Below, in pieces: positions 1-10,469 of a stretch of DNA of 64,000 nucleotides. A program made the translations under genes and the position numbers. Position 1 is the stretch's first letter; each line of letters starts with the position of its first letter. The notes under the pieces were generated by a model, which ran no database searches, was not told the origin of the DNA, and saw nothing but the letters and a program-made list of their open reading frames with translations. The stretch comes from Sepioteuthis lessoniana (taxonomy: Eukaryota; Mollusca; Cephalopoda; Myopsida; Loliginidae). The stretch spans positions 22,501,037 to 22,565,036 of the forward strand of contig OY757904.1 in NCBI GenBank assembly GCA_963585895.1, given 5' to 3'.

Positions 1-478
1 GTAAGAAAAAACACGTCTTTACCATCTAAAAAATGGAGGACGAAAAAGATCGATATGGATTATGAGACTTGTACGTGAACACGAGGTGTCCATTGACACG
101 CTCTCAAATCCAAGGGAAGATAATTATTTGTTGTCATCCTACAGACAAAATAGAATTAGATCGTGATCGGTTTTTATCAAGACCGAGTAAATTTGTTTCC
201 ATTTCTTGTTTTTTGTTTTGTTTTGTTTTTTAATATGATGATAACTTTTTTCGTTATTGCCTTAAGTTAAGATCCATTCACAGCTATTTTTCTCAAACTA
301 TATTCATCACTCAATATTTCTCGATAAGAAATTGTGAAATATTTTTAAGTACATATAGCTGATAGCCAAATAACATCATACATTTTTATAGTCATGTACC
401 CATATATACACAGCTTATTTATCTGTGTTCTCTCTGCCTATTGCTTATCTTCATTCATGCAGACAACTGTCTTAAAGA
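1..478. other. Unassigned AT-rich sequence
   Basis: No repeat family, RNA gene or convincing open frame is seen here. It is AT-rich and ends where the first SINE A head begins. Confidence 0.4.
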
Positions 479-1005
479 ACAGTCCTTGTGGTGTAGAAGC
501 TAACTTGCTGGACTAAAAAATCATAGTAAGTGAGTTCGAACTCTTGTCGTGCTATTGCCATATTTACCCAACCCCTTCGACGGGCAGGACATGACACAAG
601 GTCAAATTTAAGCGGAGTTTAACAGGTTTGAATTCAGAGTTTTCCTTCTAGACTAGTTGCCTCATCAAGGTTGAAAACCCTAGTCTGTCCTACTATTTAC
701 CCATAGCTGGAGGGAGAATAATTGGATTCATACCTTTTCCAAGGGTATTAGTGCTATGTGAAATGCAATCAGTCTCGTCCAGGATTTGAACTCGTGTAGC
801 CGTGTCCATTTTCTTCGACGATAACTACACCCCAGGAACCTCCAGATGTGCTATTATGTTCACTTTGGGACAAATACCAATGGGAAAGGTACGAACCGTC
901 TTCTTCGCCCAGCTATGGGTTAAACTGTGCCAATACTTTTCTTCAAACATGCCTTTGGCGTTAAATGACCAACGAGAGTTGATAGGCCATTAAACAAAGA
1001 AACCA
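479..1005 (+). mobile_element. SINE A copy 1, split by a SINE C
   Basis: A tRNA-derived SINE. The head (479-556) has an A-box-like TGTGGTGTAG and a B-box-like GAGTTCGAACTC; the body resumes at 848 and ends in the tail shared with other families (TTAAATGACCAACGAGAGTT, then GATAGGCCATTAAACAAA). The middle, 557-847, is an antisense SINE C. GTGCTATT lies on both sides of the insert (549-556 and 848-855), as expected for a target-site duplication. An open frame over the body is a shadow, not a gene. Confidence 0.75.
557..847 (-). mobile_element. SINE C copy 1, inserted in SINE A
   Basis: tRNA-derived SINE read on the minus strand. Its head carries a B-box-like GAGTTCAAATCC, and the body holds the conserved blocks CTATGGGTAAATAGTAGG and GACCTTGTGTCATGTCCTGC. 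It is a close relative of the copy at 6839-7127. The 8-bp duplication on both sides shows it entered an existing SINE A. Confidence 0.75.
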
Positions 1006-1244
1006 ACAAGCCAACAATTTTCTTTCTGTCTGAAAATGCTTCGTGTTTGAGCTTCTTACAAGTTTGGCTTCTTTGTGTTCCAAATTAAAAAAAAAGAATA
1101 AACTTTAGTAAACCTGTTGAATATGCACTACACAAATTTTCTATGCAGTGTAGTCAATATATTGAAAAAATTCGAAACACATGATACGCACGTAATCTCT
1201 ATATCTAAAGTTAGTAACTTTTCTCTGTGTGCGTACTGCTGCAC

Positions 1245-1272
1245 ACTCACACACACACATACACACACGCAA

Positions 1273-1330
<58 letters not shown>

Positions 1331-1447
1331 TTACGTAATCTTTTCATATGAAAATATATTCAAATATAAAATAATATAATAATAAAAACAGAATAAGACT
1401 CACGACTTTGAGTTTCACGCTGCCAATCTTCTTGTAAGCAAGTATTT

Positions 1448-1500
<53 letters not shown>
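1245..1500. repeat. CA and TA microsatellites
   Basis: Two dinucleotide blocks: CA passing into a long TA run (about 1245-1330), and CA passing into TA (1450-1500). Open frames here on both strands, rich in YIYI and CVCV, come only from the repeats. Confidence 0.95.
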
Positions 1501-2426
1501 GTAAATATGTACATATAAATTTATATATAATAGTACCCATAAATAAGTATAGACCAAACTAATTTTTAATGAAAAATATAATTTTTGTTCAAACCGAAAA
1601 TAAAACATTATTAATTCTAGTGGTACAATATCTAAAACAAAAATGGATATTGTTATGCATTATTTGTTATCAAAGTCATGAACCTGAAATTATATGAGCG
1701 AAAATGAAATTACATAACACATATTTATAAAAGATGTATTTTTTAAACTGATGCATATTCAAATAATTGGCAGCAGAATTTCAAAGGTATAATCATTGGT
1801 AATAATAACATCTAATAATACCCGTTTTGATTGTATAATATATTGCTAGAAATGAATACCTTTTATGTTTGGTTAAGAAAAATACTAACTTCCTATAAAT
1901 ACTGCTAATCATATATGAATAATGTGCATGTGTGTATATATATTTGACAGAGTGTCAGTTAAATTATTGATTTGTTGTTTTTTCATTTAGAAATAACAAC
2001 ATATAGATTGGGTTTTTAACATCTTCTTGAAATAAAGTTTTAAATCATTCTTCAGTATACATATATATAAAACTTTAAAAGACGCCAAATCATTTTTGAA
2101 GATCCATGTCTACTGACAAATTAATATTTGAAAAAAGACGGTTGGCCGACAGTTCTACGCAAAGAAAATTGGAAGCAAGGGAAAATTATTGAGTTAAAAA
2201 CTAAAAATGTAAGATCATTTAGGGAATATAATTCAATAATATAATTCAATTTGGATATTCATAACTCGCAGATATTCCAGTCTATCTTATTTTCATACAG
2301 AAGAGGAAATTTTTAATGCTTAGAACCAGACATAAAGAATTTGTTAAGCTGTCTATATAAATATATATATATATATATATAGAAAGAGAGTTTAAACATT
2401 TTTGAAAGAAAATTATCGGGCAAAAA
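1501..2426. other. Unassigned AT-rich sequence
   Basis: AT-rich sequence with a short TA run near 2358-2380. I see no gene, RNA or recognised repeat. Confidence 0.4.
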
Positions 2427-2693
2427 TCAAGAACCTTTCATTGTCTGGTCTTTTTCAAAAGAAACGAGACTAGATGTTCTGAATGAGTCATGGACAAACG
2501 CGGGATAAGCTGATTGTGATATCATCCAACAAGATGAGACATAAAACCTGACCTCAAAACCTTTTGTAAAAGAAGGTTTTGTGGTCAGGTCAACGACCAA
2601 CCATTCTCGGGGAAGGCAGACATTGTAGTCTTGGGTGATGTCTGCCATCAAGAAGGATACAACGATAGAAAACCTACGGCTCGAGGACCTCAC
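2427..2693 (-). other. 88-aa open frame with internal hairpin, unrecognised
   Basis: A minus-strand frame of 88 residues starts with Met and has mixed, non-simple composition (W, C, Y and H all present). I know no family for it. The DNA inside it holds a strong inverted repeat: CCTGACCTCAAAACCTT near 2547 faces AAGGTTTTGTGGTCAGG ending near 2588. That suggests a repeat or an RNA structure rather than a coding exon. Plus-strand DNA just beyond it has a TATA-like CTATAAAGG near 2739. It could be a mobile-element fragment; coding is unproven. Confidence 0.25.
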
Positions 2694-2985
2694 TTTTATC
2701 CCCCAAATTGTCTAAGCCATGACAGCTGACCATTGACTATAAAGGGTGGGGCTTGTTCTATGTACACAGTACTCCAAACCGAACGTGCAAGCCCGGAGCT
2801 CCAATTAAATTACCAATCAGGAAGATGTCATGGATATTTGTATATTTGTTGCCCTCGATTCAAATTTAAAGAAAAAATATAGTTAGGATTCTAAAAATAA
2901 TAAGAAATCTGTTGTGATTAAAAAAAATAGTTGTTTAATATTGGAATGAGTCAAATGTTTTGCTCTATCTTGGTACGTGCTTGTT
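2694..2985. other. Unassigned sequence with TATA-like motif
   Basis: Contains CTATAAAGGGTGGGGCTTG around 2737-2757, which resembles a core promoter or part of an LTR. No linked gene is visible. Confidence 0.25.
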
Positions 2986-2989
2986 CAAG

Positions 2990-3340
2990 CCATGAAAGGT
3001 ACCATTTGTGTTTAGTAGTATCGTAGTAGTGAGTACGCTGACAAGTTGTGCATTGCTATTGCTTCACTCCGTGTGTGATTTGATCGTGCAACGTCGTCCA
3101 AATAGGGAACTTATATCTTACGAGTTCAAATTAGACCGTAAAAGCTACCAAAATCCTTTGTTGTGCGAAAGGTTCTGTTCTGTTCTGTAATCATATAGTT
3201 CAAGAAATTTTGTCGGGTTGCAAGAACCACGACTATTTGTGTCTCGAGTTACCAAAATATTGCAAAACCTTTGACTCAACCAAGGAAGGAAACTAAAATT
3301 GCATCATCCAAAATTTGTATTTTGATTCATTGAAGATTAA
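2990..3340 (+). mobile_element. Mariner-like DNA transposon relic 1
   Basis: Pieces of a mariner transposase N-terminal region can be read. CAACGTCGTCCAAATAGGGA followed by CTTATATCTTACGAGTTC matches the RRLIREL-LYEF segment at the start of metazoan mariner transposases. Further on, GGTTGCAAGAACCACGAC and ACCAAAATATTGCAAAACC match the CKNLDD and TKILQN segments. The frame is broken several times and internal parts are missing. The same landmarks occur in the relics at 7478 and 22975. Confidence 0.6.
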
Positions 3341-3371
3341 ACGTGCAACTTAACTTCCAGTCATGTTGAAA

Positions 3372-3722
3372 TTAATGATCCCCTCCGGACTATTGTTGTT
3401 AAGCAACGATGAGCCTACTCAGTAATTTAAAGAGGTGACCTCTAAGTAACTGCCGATACTGTAACCTCTCCATCACGGACAGGATGTGATACAAGGTCAA
3501 TTTTTTTGCAGACTTCTGAGTTTTCCTTTTCCTAGAGTGGTTTCCTAACTAAAACTAAAGAACACAGTCTACTCTAGTATCTACCCATAGAAACTATAGA
3601 GGCAAAACAGCTGAGTTGCACTCTAAGAGTATCAGGCAAGCTCAGTATCTCACAGTCCAGTGTGGTTCGTAACTATCATTTTCTCGGCAAAACCACCTGG
3701 AGCTGCCGAATTCTGTCACACG
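3372..3722 (-). mobile_element. SINE C copy 2, long form
   Basis: Antisense SINE C with an extra 3' module also present at 21530-21622: a CAGAGGTCACC-type block followed by CTGAGT and a TTGCTTAAC-type end. The body shows TGTGATACAAGGTCAATTTT (antisense) and ACTCTAGTATCTACCCATAG. It is more diverged than copy 3. Confidence 0.6.
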
Positions 3723-4189
3723 TTACAAAACTTTTGAATTATCGTTGTATGAATAACTTTATTATAAAAAAATTAGAACTGTATGTCTGAAATAAACTTT
3801 TAGGCTGACGAAATACTTTCAAGTATTTAAAATATTTTATCTGTCCAAATTTATTGTAGGAATATATATTCTAACGTCTTTTTCATCGCTTTCTGTGATC
3901 TTATCTGTTCGCACAACTATATAATACGCTTACAATACTACAATGTTTAATGTCTTCAAATATTTTCTATATAGGTGAATATGTTTTGTTTTTTTTTCTT
4001 TTAATTTACACTCGCAATTCTCAGAAATATTTTCATGTCGTCTGCTGCATTTTCTTTGTGCTAAATGTTCTCATGTGTAATTTACACGTCAAAGAATTAT
4101 CGCATCACACTCATTTACATGTTTATTCACTTTGAAATATAATTATGACAGCATGAACAAAATGATGTATTTTATGTACGAGTTATGTT
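3723..4189. other. Unassigned AT-rich sequence
   Basis: AT-rich with a 61-codon open frame (3950-4135) of hydrophobic, Phe-rich composition. Nothing marks it as a gene. Confidence 0.35.
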
Positions 4190-4860
4190 GAAAAAGTATT
4201 GAGACTGAAATCAGGGGTATCACGGCAGCAATGAATTACGAATGAAACGTTAACGTTTTACTTGGCTAAATTAGTGTTTCACAAAAAAGATTTCGTTCAA
4301 AAAATATCGTGACTGAAGCTGTAAATATCAATACAATAATGAACTACAACGGAAACGTTAAAGATGCACTTGCTCGATTCAGTATTTCACCAAAAAGATT
4401 TCGTTCAAAAAATATCCTGACTGAAGCTGTAAATATCAAGACCGTAATTAACTACAAAGGAAACGTTAAAGATGCACTTGCTCGATTCAGTATCTCACCA
4501 AAAAGATTTCGTTCAAAAAATATCATGACTGAAGCTGTAAATATCAAGACAGTAAGGAACTATGAAGGAAACCTAAATGTTTCACTTGCCCAATTTAGTG
4601 TTTACCAAAAAGATTTCGTTTAAAATTTCGATACTGAAGCAATAAATATTAAGATAGTGGTGAGTTACGAATTCAGATTTTATGTTTCACTTGGCCCATT
4701 TAATGTTTCAGCAAAAATATTTCGTTCAAAAAATTTCGAGATTGAAGTTTAACTATGAAGACAGCAAGGAACTACAAATTAAACGTTTATTTTTCACTTG
4801 CCCAATCGCAAAAAAGGTTTTTTCAGAAAGTGTAAAGACTGACTCAATAATATTTTCGAA
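4190..4860 (+). repeat. 108-bp tandem repeat, about six units
   Basis: Landmark ACTGAA recurs near 4203, 4312, 4420, 4528, 4633 and 4741, a period of 108 bp with one shorter unit of about 105. The central units are very similar; the outer ones are diverged. Since 108 is divisible by 3, units 2-4 stay open as a 104-codon frame (4309-4623) made of 36-residue repeats with the core NVKDALARFSISPKRFRS. The frame has no recognised domain. It may be a fossil of a repetitive coding segment or simply a minisatellite. Confidence 0.8.
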
Positions 4861-5744
4861 ATTGGCCTTGACTTGTAGATGTCTAGACACTAACTGTTTA
4901 TTGTATAAGTTGTTCAGCTATGTCTTTATTTAAATTTTTAAATTTTGAAGTTTAAAAACTTTCATTTTCAATATTTTCTGATTACGGTTCGTTCAATATT
5001 TCATACTGATGTCTTTATAGAGATTGGTTGATATGAAAACGGAACTTCTTAGTTCAAGTCACCAGAAAAAAGCGGAAAAGATGTATGAAGAATGCTTTTT
5101 TATGAAATATATGAAAAATGTAATGAATAATATACTGAACGACCTGTCTAAAAAAAAATCTAAAGAAAGATATGACTTATGGTCATCAAAAATTATTTGG
5201 GGAACACAAGAATCTATCGAACTAGGAAAGAAAATTAACATATTTTAATTATCGACGATATTCAGGTTGAGACGAAGAAAATCTTTGACTTTAAACAAAA
5301 GGCTAAATATCAAAACAAGGCTGCAGTCATTTTCTAGAAAGCGAAACGGCGTCATCGATTTGATGAATCTGTTGTATTTTCTGAGACTGATTAAAGTTAC
5401 TTGTCTTGTAACTGAATGTCATCATTACTAAGATAAAACACAGTCAGAGACATGTCGATACTTCCCAGGCGTTTCTATCAGCAGGAGCAGGCAGCCACAA
5501 TAAAATAACGGCGACACTGAATTAAGGTTCTTTTAAGTCCTAAAAAAGTCCTGTGTGTTTATTTATTTGACAGAAGACCTGATTCTATTCTGACGGCCAT
5601 ATTTTTTCTCTTTAAATGTTTTCTCCGGCTGAATTTTCACTTTTGAAAGGATTTGAACTTTATCAGTCAACATCTTTCAAGGAAAAGATTTAAATAAAGT
5701 TTTAGAAATATTATCATGATTTTTATTTTACTTATCCCCTTGAA
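4861..5744. other. Unassigned sequence with a 74-codon open frame
   Basis: Holds a plus-strand frame at 5024-5248, Lys- and Met-rich with a KKAEKMYEECFF segment, that I cannot assign. The rest is AT-rich. No splice context or matching domain is visible. Confidence 0.3.
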
Positions 5745-6745
5745 TAAATGATTGATTGACTGATTTTAAAAGTATCTCAACCCATCAAGGATTATTTTAT
5801 GCCCAGAGGTTAGAGACTTGTATACATCGTATGTTTATATTTACATTTTTTATCGCTTAACCTTTGAGTTTTGCTTAACATTATATAAACGTCTATGGGT
5901 TTAGATTGGTTTTATCTTCCGTGTGGGTTCTAGGATTAAGGCTATAGTTTTTTCATGATTGTATTTGATTAGATTTGGTCATATTTTAGTAAAAAGGTTG
6001 TTCTCTTTTTAGAAAACTCAAAATGGCTTCTGGTTTGGTGTTTTTAAAAAGGCTCTTTAGATTGTTTGTCGAGTATATTTTTTTATATTTTTATACATGT
6101 AAATAATTCTGCTTCAAACAATTCAATTTAACATAAGCATATTGTTTGAATATCAAAACAGTTCTATTTCAAACAGTTCAGTTTAACGAAAGTACAAAAA
6201 CAGTCCTATTTTAAGCAACCCACTTTAGCATAAGTACAGTTTAAATGCCAAACGCTGCGGGTCAGAGTGGACCTGAGAGCAATGGCAATATAGAGGTACT
6301 CCTCATTCTCCAAAGCTTCAGCATTACTGGAGCCTCACCATCATATTGCTTAGTGTCATATCTAGGACACTCGTTGAGGGAGTCTTACCCCTTTGCAGAG
6401 AAGCAGTCGGTGTATTCTGCAGCCAGAGCCGACCCTTTTTAGGCAGTGTGAGTGGGTGATGTGGGTATGGCTTTTTGTGCAGTTTCATAAGTTATTTTGC
6501 ACATGGTTATATGATATCAAGTATTCCTACCGAATAGGAATAATTTGCAAATATATTTATTTGATATGTACATGGAACCCTAACAGGCACGACCATTCAA
6601 GATTAGAGTGAACCCGGGAGTATATTTAACCGAAGAGTTCTCCACACAATCTAGAGCCCAAGAACAGAACCAGGATGCTTCCTAGTTTTGGAGGTGGGGT
6701 TATTGCAGAGTATACAGTCAGCTTATTCCAAGACCCACCAGCAGA
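5745..6745 (-). mobile_element. SINE E copy 1, split by SINE D copy 1
   Basis: The SINE E tail (antisense GATTGATTGACTGATTTT, then ATTATTTTATGCCC) begins near 5745. Its body resumes after the D insert near 6470 with antisense GATATCAAGTATTCCTA and TAGAGTGAACCCGGGAGT, and ends near 6745. The split shows E was present before D arrived. The E copy is diverged. Confidence 0.55.
6090..6446 (-). mobile_element. SINE D copy 1
   Basis: Antisense D element. It starts with repeated AACAGTTCTATTTCAAAC-type blocks, passes through CAGAGTGGACCTGAGAGCAA and CTGGAGCCTCACCATCA, and ends in the leader GCAGAGAAGCAGTCGGTGTA. The extreme 3' tail is missing or diverged. It lies within a SINE E. Confidence 0.7.
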
Positions 6746-6779
6746 ACATCTTGAAAAAAAAGAAAAAAATACAATCAAA

Positions 6780-6781
<2 letters not shown>

Positions 6782-6838
<57 letters not shown>
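6782..6838. repeat. TA dinucleotide microsatellite
   Basis: About 28 TA units abut the 3' end of the antisense SINE C that follows, so they may have grown from that element's tail. Overlapping YIYI frames are artefacts. Confidence 0.95.
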
Positions 6839-6840
<2 letters not shown>

Positions 6841-7127
6841 AACCCCTCCGCTCAGGCAGGATATGACACAAGGTCAATTTTTAAGTGGAGTTTAACAGGT
6901 TCGAATTCAGAGTTTTCCTTCTCCTAGACTAATTGCCTCCCCAAGGCTGAAGAACCTAGTCTGCCCTACTATTTACCCATAGCTGGAGGGAGAATAATTG
7001 GATTCATACCTTTCCCAAGGGTATTAGTGCTATGTGAAATGCAATCAGTCTGGTCCAGGATTTGAACTCGTGTCGCCGTGTCCATTTCCTACGACGATAA
7101 CCATTACACCACGGCACCTCCTATGAC
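6839..7127 (-). mobile_element. SINE C copy 3, best preserved
   Basis: Minus-strand tRNA-derived SINE. The head reads GGTGCCGTGGTGTAATGGTT (A box TGGTGTAATGG) and later GAGTTCAAATCC (B box). Body blocks include CACTAATACCCTTGGGAAAG and CCTAGTCTAGG-like segments, ending in GTGTCATATCCTGCCTGAG next to a TA run. RNA polymerase III would start at the head. This copy is the best local reference for family C. Confidence 0.8.
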
Positions 7128-7134
7128 TAATTGG

Positions 7135-7376
7135 AAGTAAAGTTGGTGACCTTAGTTGAGGGTAACCCAAAGGCTCATTTTCCGATACACTACACTAAAG
7201 TGTAGGGCAGGGATTGCTCCACTTTACCTTTAATCTTTACCTAATATTTCTTAACGCTCAGAAATATAAGTTAAGGATGAAAGGTAAAGAGGATCAATCC
7301 ACCTGGGTGTAGTAGCTATCGAAAAGGGAGCCTTTGGGTCACCCTGGACAATGGTCGCCAATTCTATTTTATTACT
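7135..7376. mobile_element. Two SINE B body halves in inverted orientation
   Basis: 7135-7257 is antisense SINE B body (AAGTAAAGTTGGTGACC, then CCTAATATTTCTTAACGCTC). 7258-7376 is sense SINE B body (GTAGTAGCTATCGAAAAGGG, GTCACCCTGGACAATGGTC). The halves meet tail-out at the CGCTCAG block, giving a large imperfect inverted repeat. No tRNA head is present. Either two insertions or one fold-back event could explain it. Confidence 0.65.
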
Positions 7377-7477
7377 AATATTAATAGGAAGCTGAATCAA
7401 AAGCTTTGCAATATTTTGGTACGTATTAATCATATATTACGTGAACGAAGTAATTCTAGTCGTGGTAGATTGCAACA

Positions 7478-7795
7478 TAGATGAGTGTCGTCAAATTTTG
7501 GAGCTTATTCTTTGCGAATTCGAATTGTGCAAAAGCTGAAGGCGCAGTTAAATCACAGTACTGTAACGAGATGGTTGAAGAAATTTTGCTCTGGTTGTAA
7601 GAACCTCGACGATCAGGCAAGGTCAGGTAGGCCTAAAACCGTGGATTCTGAAGTTGTACTTCAAGTCATCGAAGCACACCCGGCGAGTAATACAAAGAGA
7701 GTATCAGGCGAGCCCGGCACTTTCACGACTTCGGTAAAAACTTTATATGTTCCCGTATTACCAAAATATTGAAGAACGTTTGACTCATTATGTTC
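7478..7795 (+). mobile_element. Mariner-like transposon relic 2 (transposase N-terminus)
   Basis: The plus frame at 7485-7772 encodes part of a mariner transposase DNA-binding region. LNHSTVTRWLKKF is the recognition helix of the second helix-turn-helix; CKNLDDQARSGRPKTVDS is the typical RSGRP linker; VLQVIEAHPASNTKRVSGE follows as in the family. Downstream, PVLPKY corresponds to the T-KILQN segment. The DD34D catalytic region is absent. It is a 5' fragment with an internal gap near its start and cannot be active. Confidence 0.8.
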
Positions 7796-8060
7796 TCTTG
7801 TATGTATCTATGTTGGTAACAGGAAAATTGATCGGTTTGGAAAAAAAATTATGCAACGATGGCTGTAAAGAAATTAAAGTACGTAGAATCGAACATTCCA
7901 TCTTGAAACGAGAACTTGGAAAAGAGGATTTTACTTCGGTGTCAGACACTTTTCAAGCAGAACATGGTTGTAACATCTGCAGAAGAGTCTGTTTGCTTAA
8001 AGCTGGTCTTGCTTGTCATATATTATAGGACAGTAAACAGTCACAGGCTGACTTTAGACA
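7796..8060 (+). pseudogene. Possible LINE C-terminal zinc-finger fragment
   Basis: The frame 7747-8028 ends with CNICRRVCLLKAGLACH, a C-x2-C-x12-H pattern. Single fingers of the form CGRxCKSKAGLxxH are found at the C-terminus of some LINE polyproteins. The upstream residues HSILKRELGKEDF are unassigned. Only the finger supports the call, and it could be chance. Confidence 0.3.
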
Positions 8061-8186
8061 CGTCCTTCCGAGGCAAATAAAGTAAATCAAGTCAATTCTA
8101 CAAGAAGGTATGTGGGTTTGCAGTAAATCGGAGAAACTATATGAAAGTGTATGGGGGTCAATGTCAAAGATAGAGGAAATGTCCCA

Positions 8187-8420
8187 GTGGTGTCGTGGTT
8201 AATGTTCTGAATTTTGACATCGTACTAAGCGAGTTCGAACTCCAGTCGCACTAATGCGTTCACTTTTAAACAGATACCCTTAGAACAACTATGAACCCTC
8301 TTATTTTCCCATCTATGGTTTGAATTGTACCACCACTGTTCTTCTAAACGGATTACTTTAGCATGAAATAACCCACGACGGTTTATATGCCATAAAACAA
8401 AGAAAGCAAAGCATAGCATA
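8187..8420 (+). mobile_element. SINE A copy 2
   Basis: tRNA-derived head with TGTCGTGGTTAATG (A-box-like) and GCGAGTTCGAACTCC (B box), then the body CTATGGTTTGAATTGTACCA. The 3' tail AGCATGAAATAACCCACGAC plus TATGCCATAAAACAAA is the one shared by families A, D and E. It is essentially full length (about 230 bp) and moderately diverged. Confidence 0.8.
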
Positions 8421-8804
8421 CGAAAGATAAGTCATTTACTTGCCACATATGAGGCAAAGCTTGGAAGTGTAAAGTGAGCCTGAGGAGACAGACGGGGGCC
8501 TATGGGTGTTTTTTGCAGGATTGAGGTGACAGTCTTCTTTCGTAAAGAAGTGGAAGTCATTATGTATGTAACCGTCATTTAAAAAAACAACAACCATAAC
8601 AAAACAAAACAAAACAAAAAACAGCTAATGAGAGCATTACTCTAAAATTTCTCTAAAGTAGATAATAAGGCAATTTCCTATATAATTTGTTGAATCCCTT
8701 ATTTTTGTGGTTTGAACAAGCTTCTTTTCATAATTCTAATTCTCAATATCATGGAGAAAACTCTGAAATGCTAATTAGACACTTTCACTCCTAAATAGAA
8801 GCAT
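8421..8804. other. Unassigned sequence
   Basis: No recognised repeat or gene. It includes a short CAAAA-rich stretch near 8583-8622. Confidence 0.35.
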
Positions 8805-9026
8805 CAGTGTCATCAGGGACCGGTGTTACAACATCAATCCTGTTGGTGTCAGCGTATTATTAATACGCTGACAGTATCCACTGCAGAGGGATAAACCCCA
8901 TCCCCACTCTGTATGATACTAAACTGAATCGGATGGTGAGGTTTCAGTTCTTCTCTAACCCGGATTGGTAGTATGTGATAGGGAGTCAAATAGATCTGTT
9001 TTTAAAGTATTCGTTTGGTTTAGTTT
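8805..9026 (+). mobile_element. SINE E fragment
   Basis: Shows the E landmarks GCAGAGGGATAAACCCCATC, ATGATACTAAACTGAATC and AGTCAAATAGATCTG. It ends abruptly where an LTR-like relic begins. A short inverted repeat (CAGCGTATTATTAATACGCTG, 8858-8878) lies in its leader. Confidence 0.55.
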
Positions 9027-9504
9027 TGTTGTATATTGACCTACGACCCGGCCGGGCTGTCAAAATAGGAAATGCACCTGTGTAAATAACAGGTGCATAC
9101 GATCGAGGAATATCAGAATATAACCTTGAATGAGTTGAATGAGTGAGATTTCTGACGCCCACAAGAAGAAGGTGGGTGTTGAACTATTATATAACTCAGT
9201 GCACAGGAAATTCAATCAGTTGGAGATCAGATGAATTGGAGATAAGATGCGGTAGAGAAAACCAGAACCCAGAGAGGCTGGACCCCCAGGCCCCCGGTTG
9301 AGTTGCCCAGGAGAACAGAAAAGAAACGCGGTTATGGCCCATAGAGTGGGGGTCAATATGTTGCAGTTCTGTTCGGTCCCCAACTCGCTCTTACACACAA
9401 CCCTTTCAAATAAAGGAGAGGAATATTTTTCTAAGAACTGTGTCGCTCGTCTTTATTGTGTCGTTATGATTTTGTATGTATATGTATTATGTGGCTATAC
9501 AACA
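9027..9504 (+). mobile_element. LTR-like relic, family 1 (possible solo LTR)
   Basis: A block that begins TGTTG and ends CAACA, with a TATA-like TATTATATAAC near 9185 and a polyadenylation-type AAATAAAG near 9409. Its 3' half (from about 9295) matches 28781-29026 closely. These are parts expected of a solo LTR of a retrotransposon fossil. No internal region was found nearby, and the family is not identified. Confidence 0.45.
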
Positions 9505-9965
9505 GTTTGGTTTTTTCAACCATTGTAAGTTATCTAATGCCAAATACATTTTTATACATATAAACAGTTCTATTTCAAACAATTCAGTTTAGCATAAGTA
9601 CACAGATTCAATGTAAAAAAAACCCAAACAATTTGATCTCAAACAATTCAGTTTAGCATAAGTAGGCAGTTTCAATGTCAAAAGCAGTTCTATTTAAAAC
9701 AATTCTGTTTAGCATAAGTACACAGTTTAGTTCTATTTGACCCACAGATAGGAACCTATCAGGTGCTACCAATCCGGGGCAGAGTAGACCTGGGAGCGAT
9801 TGCAATGAAGGGTTACTCTGCATTCCCCAAAGCTCTAGCATCACTGGAACCTCACCATCAGATTTTTAATGTCATATCCCTGACACTTGTTGTGGTGGTG
9901 GTGGTGGGATCTTTACCCTCTGCAGAGATGTAGTCGGTGTATTCTGTAGCCCTAGACAACTGGTT
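9505..9965 (-). mobile_element. SINE D copy 2
   Basis: Antisense D element with its 3' tail (AACCATTGTAAGTTATCTAA), three body blocks of the CAGTTCTATTTCAAAC type separated by about 60 bp, then CCCACAGATAGGAACCTATC and the leader TGCAGAGATGTAGTCGGTGT. A GTG-rich run (about 9890-9907) has expanded in the leader. It abuts the LTR-like relic. Confidence 0.75.
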
Positions 9966-10467
9966 AACCATTAATAATTAACTCCCTTGAAACGGTGTAA
10001 ATTTAATTTGATTCTCATTTAGATTATATATAAATGCTACTTGATTCACTTGGAGAACATTAAATTAGATTATTTAAAAAATATTTTATAAAAGGCCTTA
10101 ATATGAATTTATATGCAATTATTAGTTAAAATATATTCTTTAAAAATTAATATAATATCATATTTATCATTCATAATCATTAATTGATTCATATATACAA
10201 AATAGTAGATAATATAACCATTATTTATCTATTTGTTTGATAGGCTAAAATGTAATTTTAATATTTATTTACATATTTTTGATTTATTTTTATGTATCCA
10301 TTTAAAAATAATATTACAAATGTAAATTCAATTTGATTTTAATTTAATTTTTTTCCTGCTATTTAAATTCACTAAGAGGAAGACTAAATTAGATCGAAAA
10401 ACATTTTATTTCAAAAACTCTTAATATAGTTGTATTAATGTATATATAATTTTTAGATAAAATATCC
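9966..10467. other. AT-rich unassigned sequence
   Basis: Very AT-rich, with no recognised gene or repeat. Confidence 0.4.
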
Positions 10468-10469
10468 TG

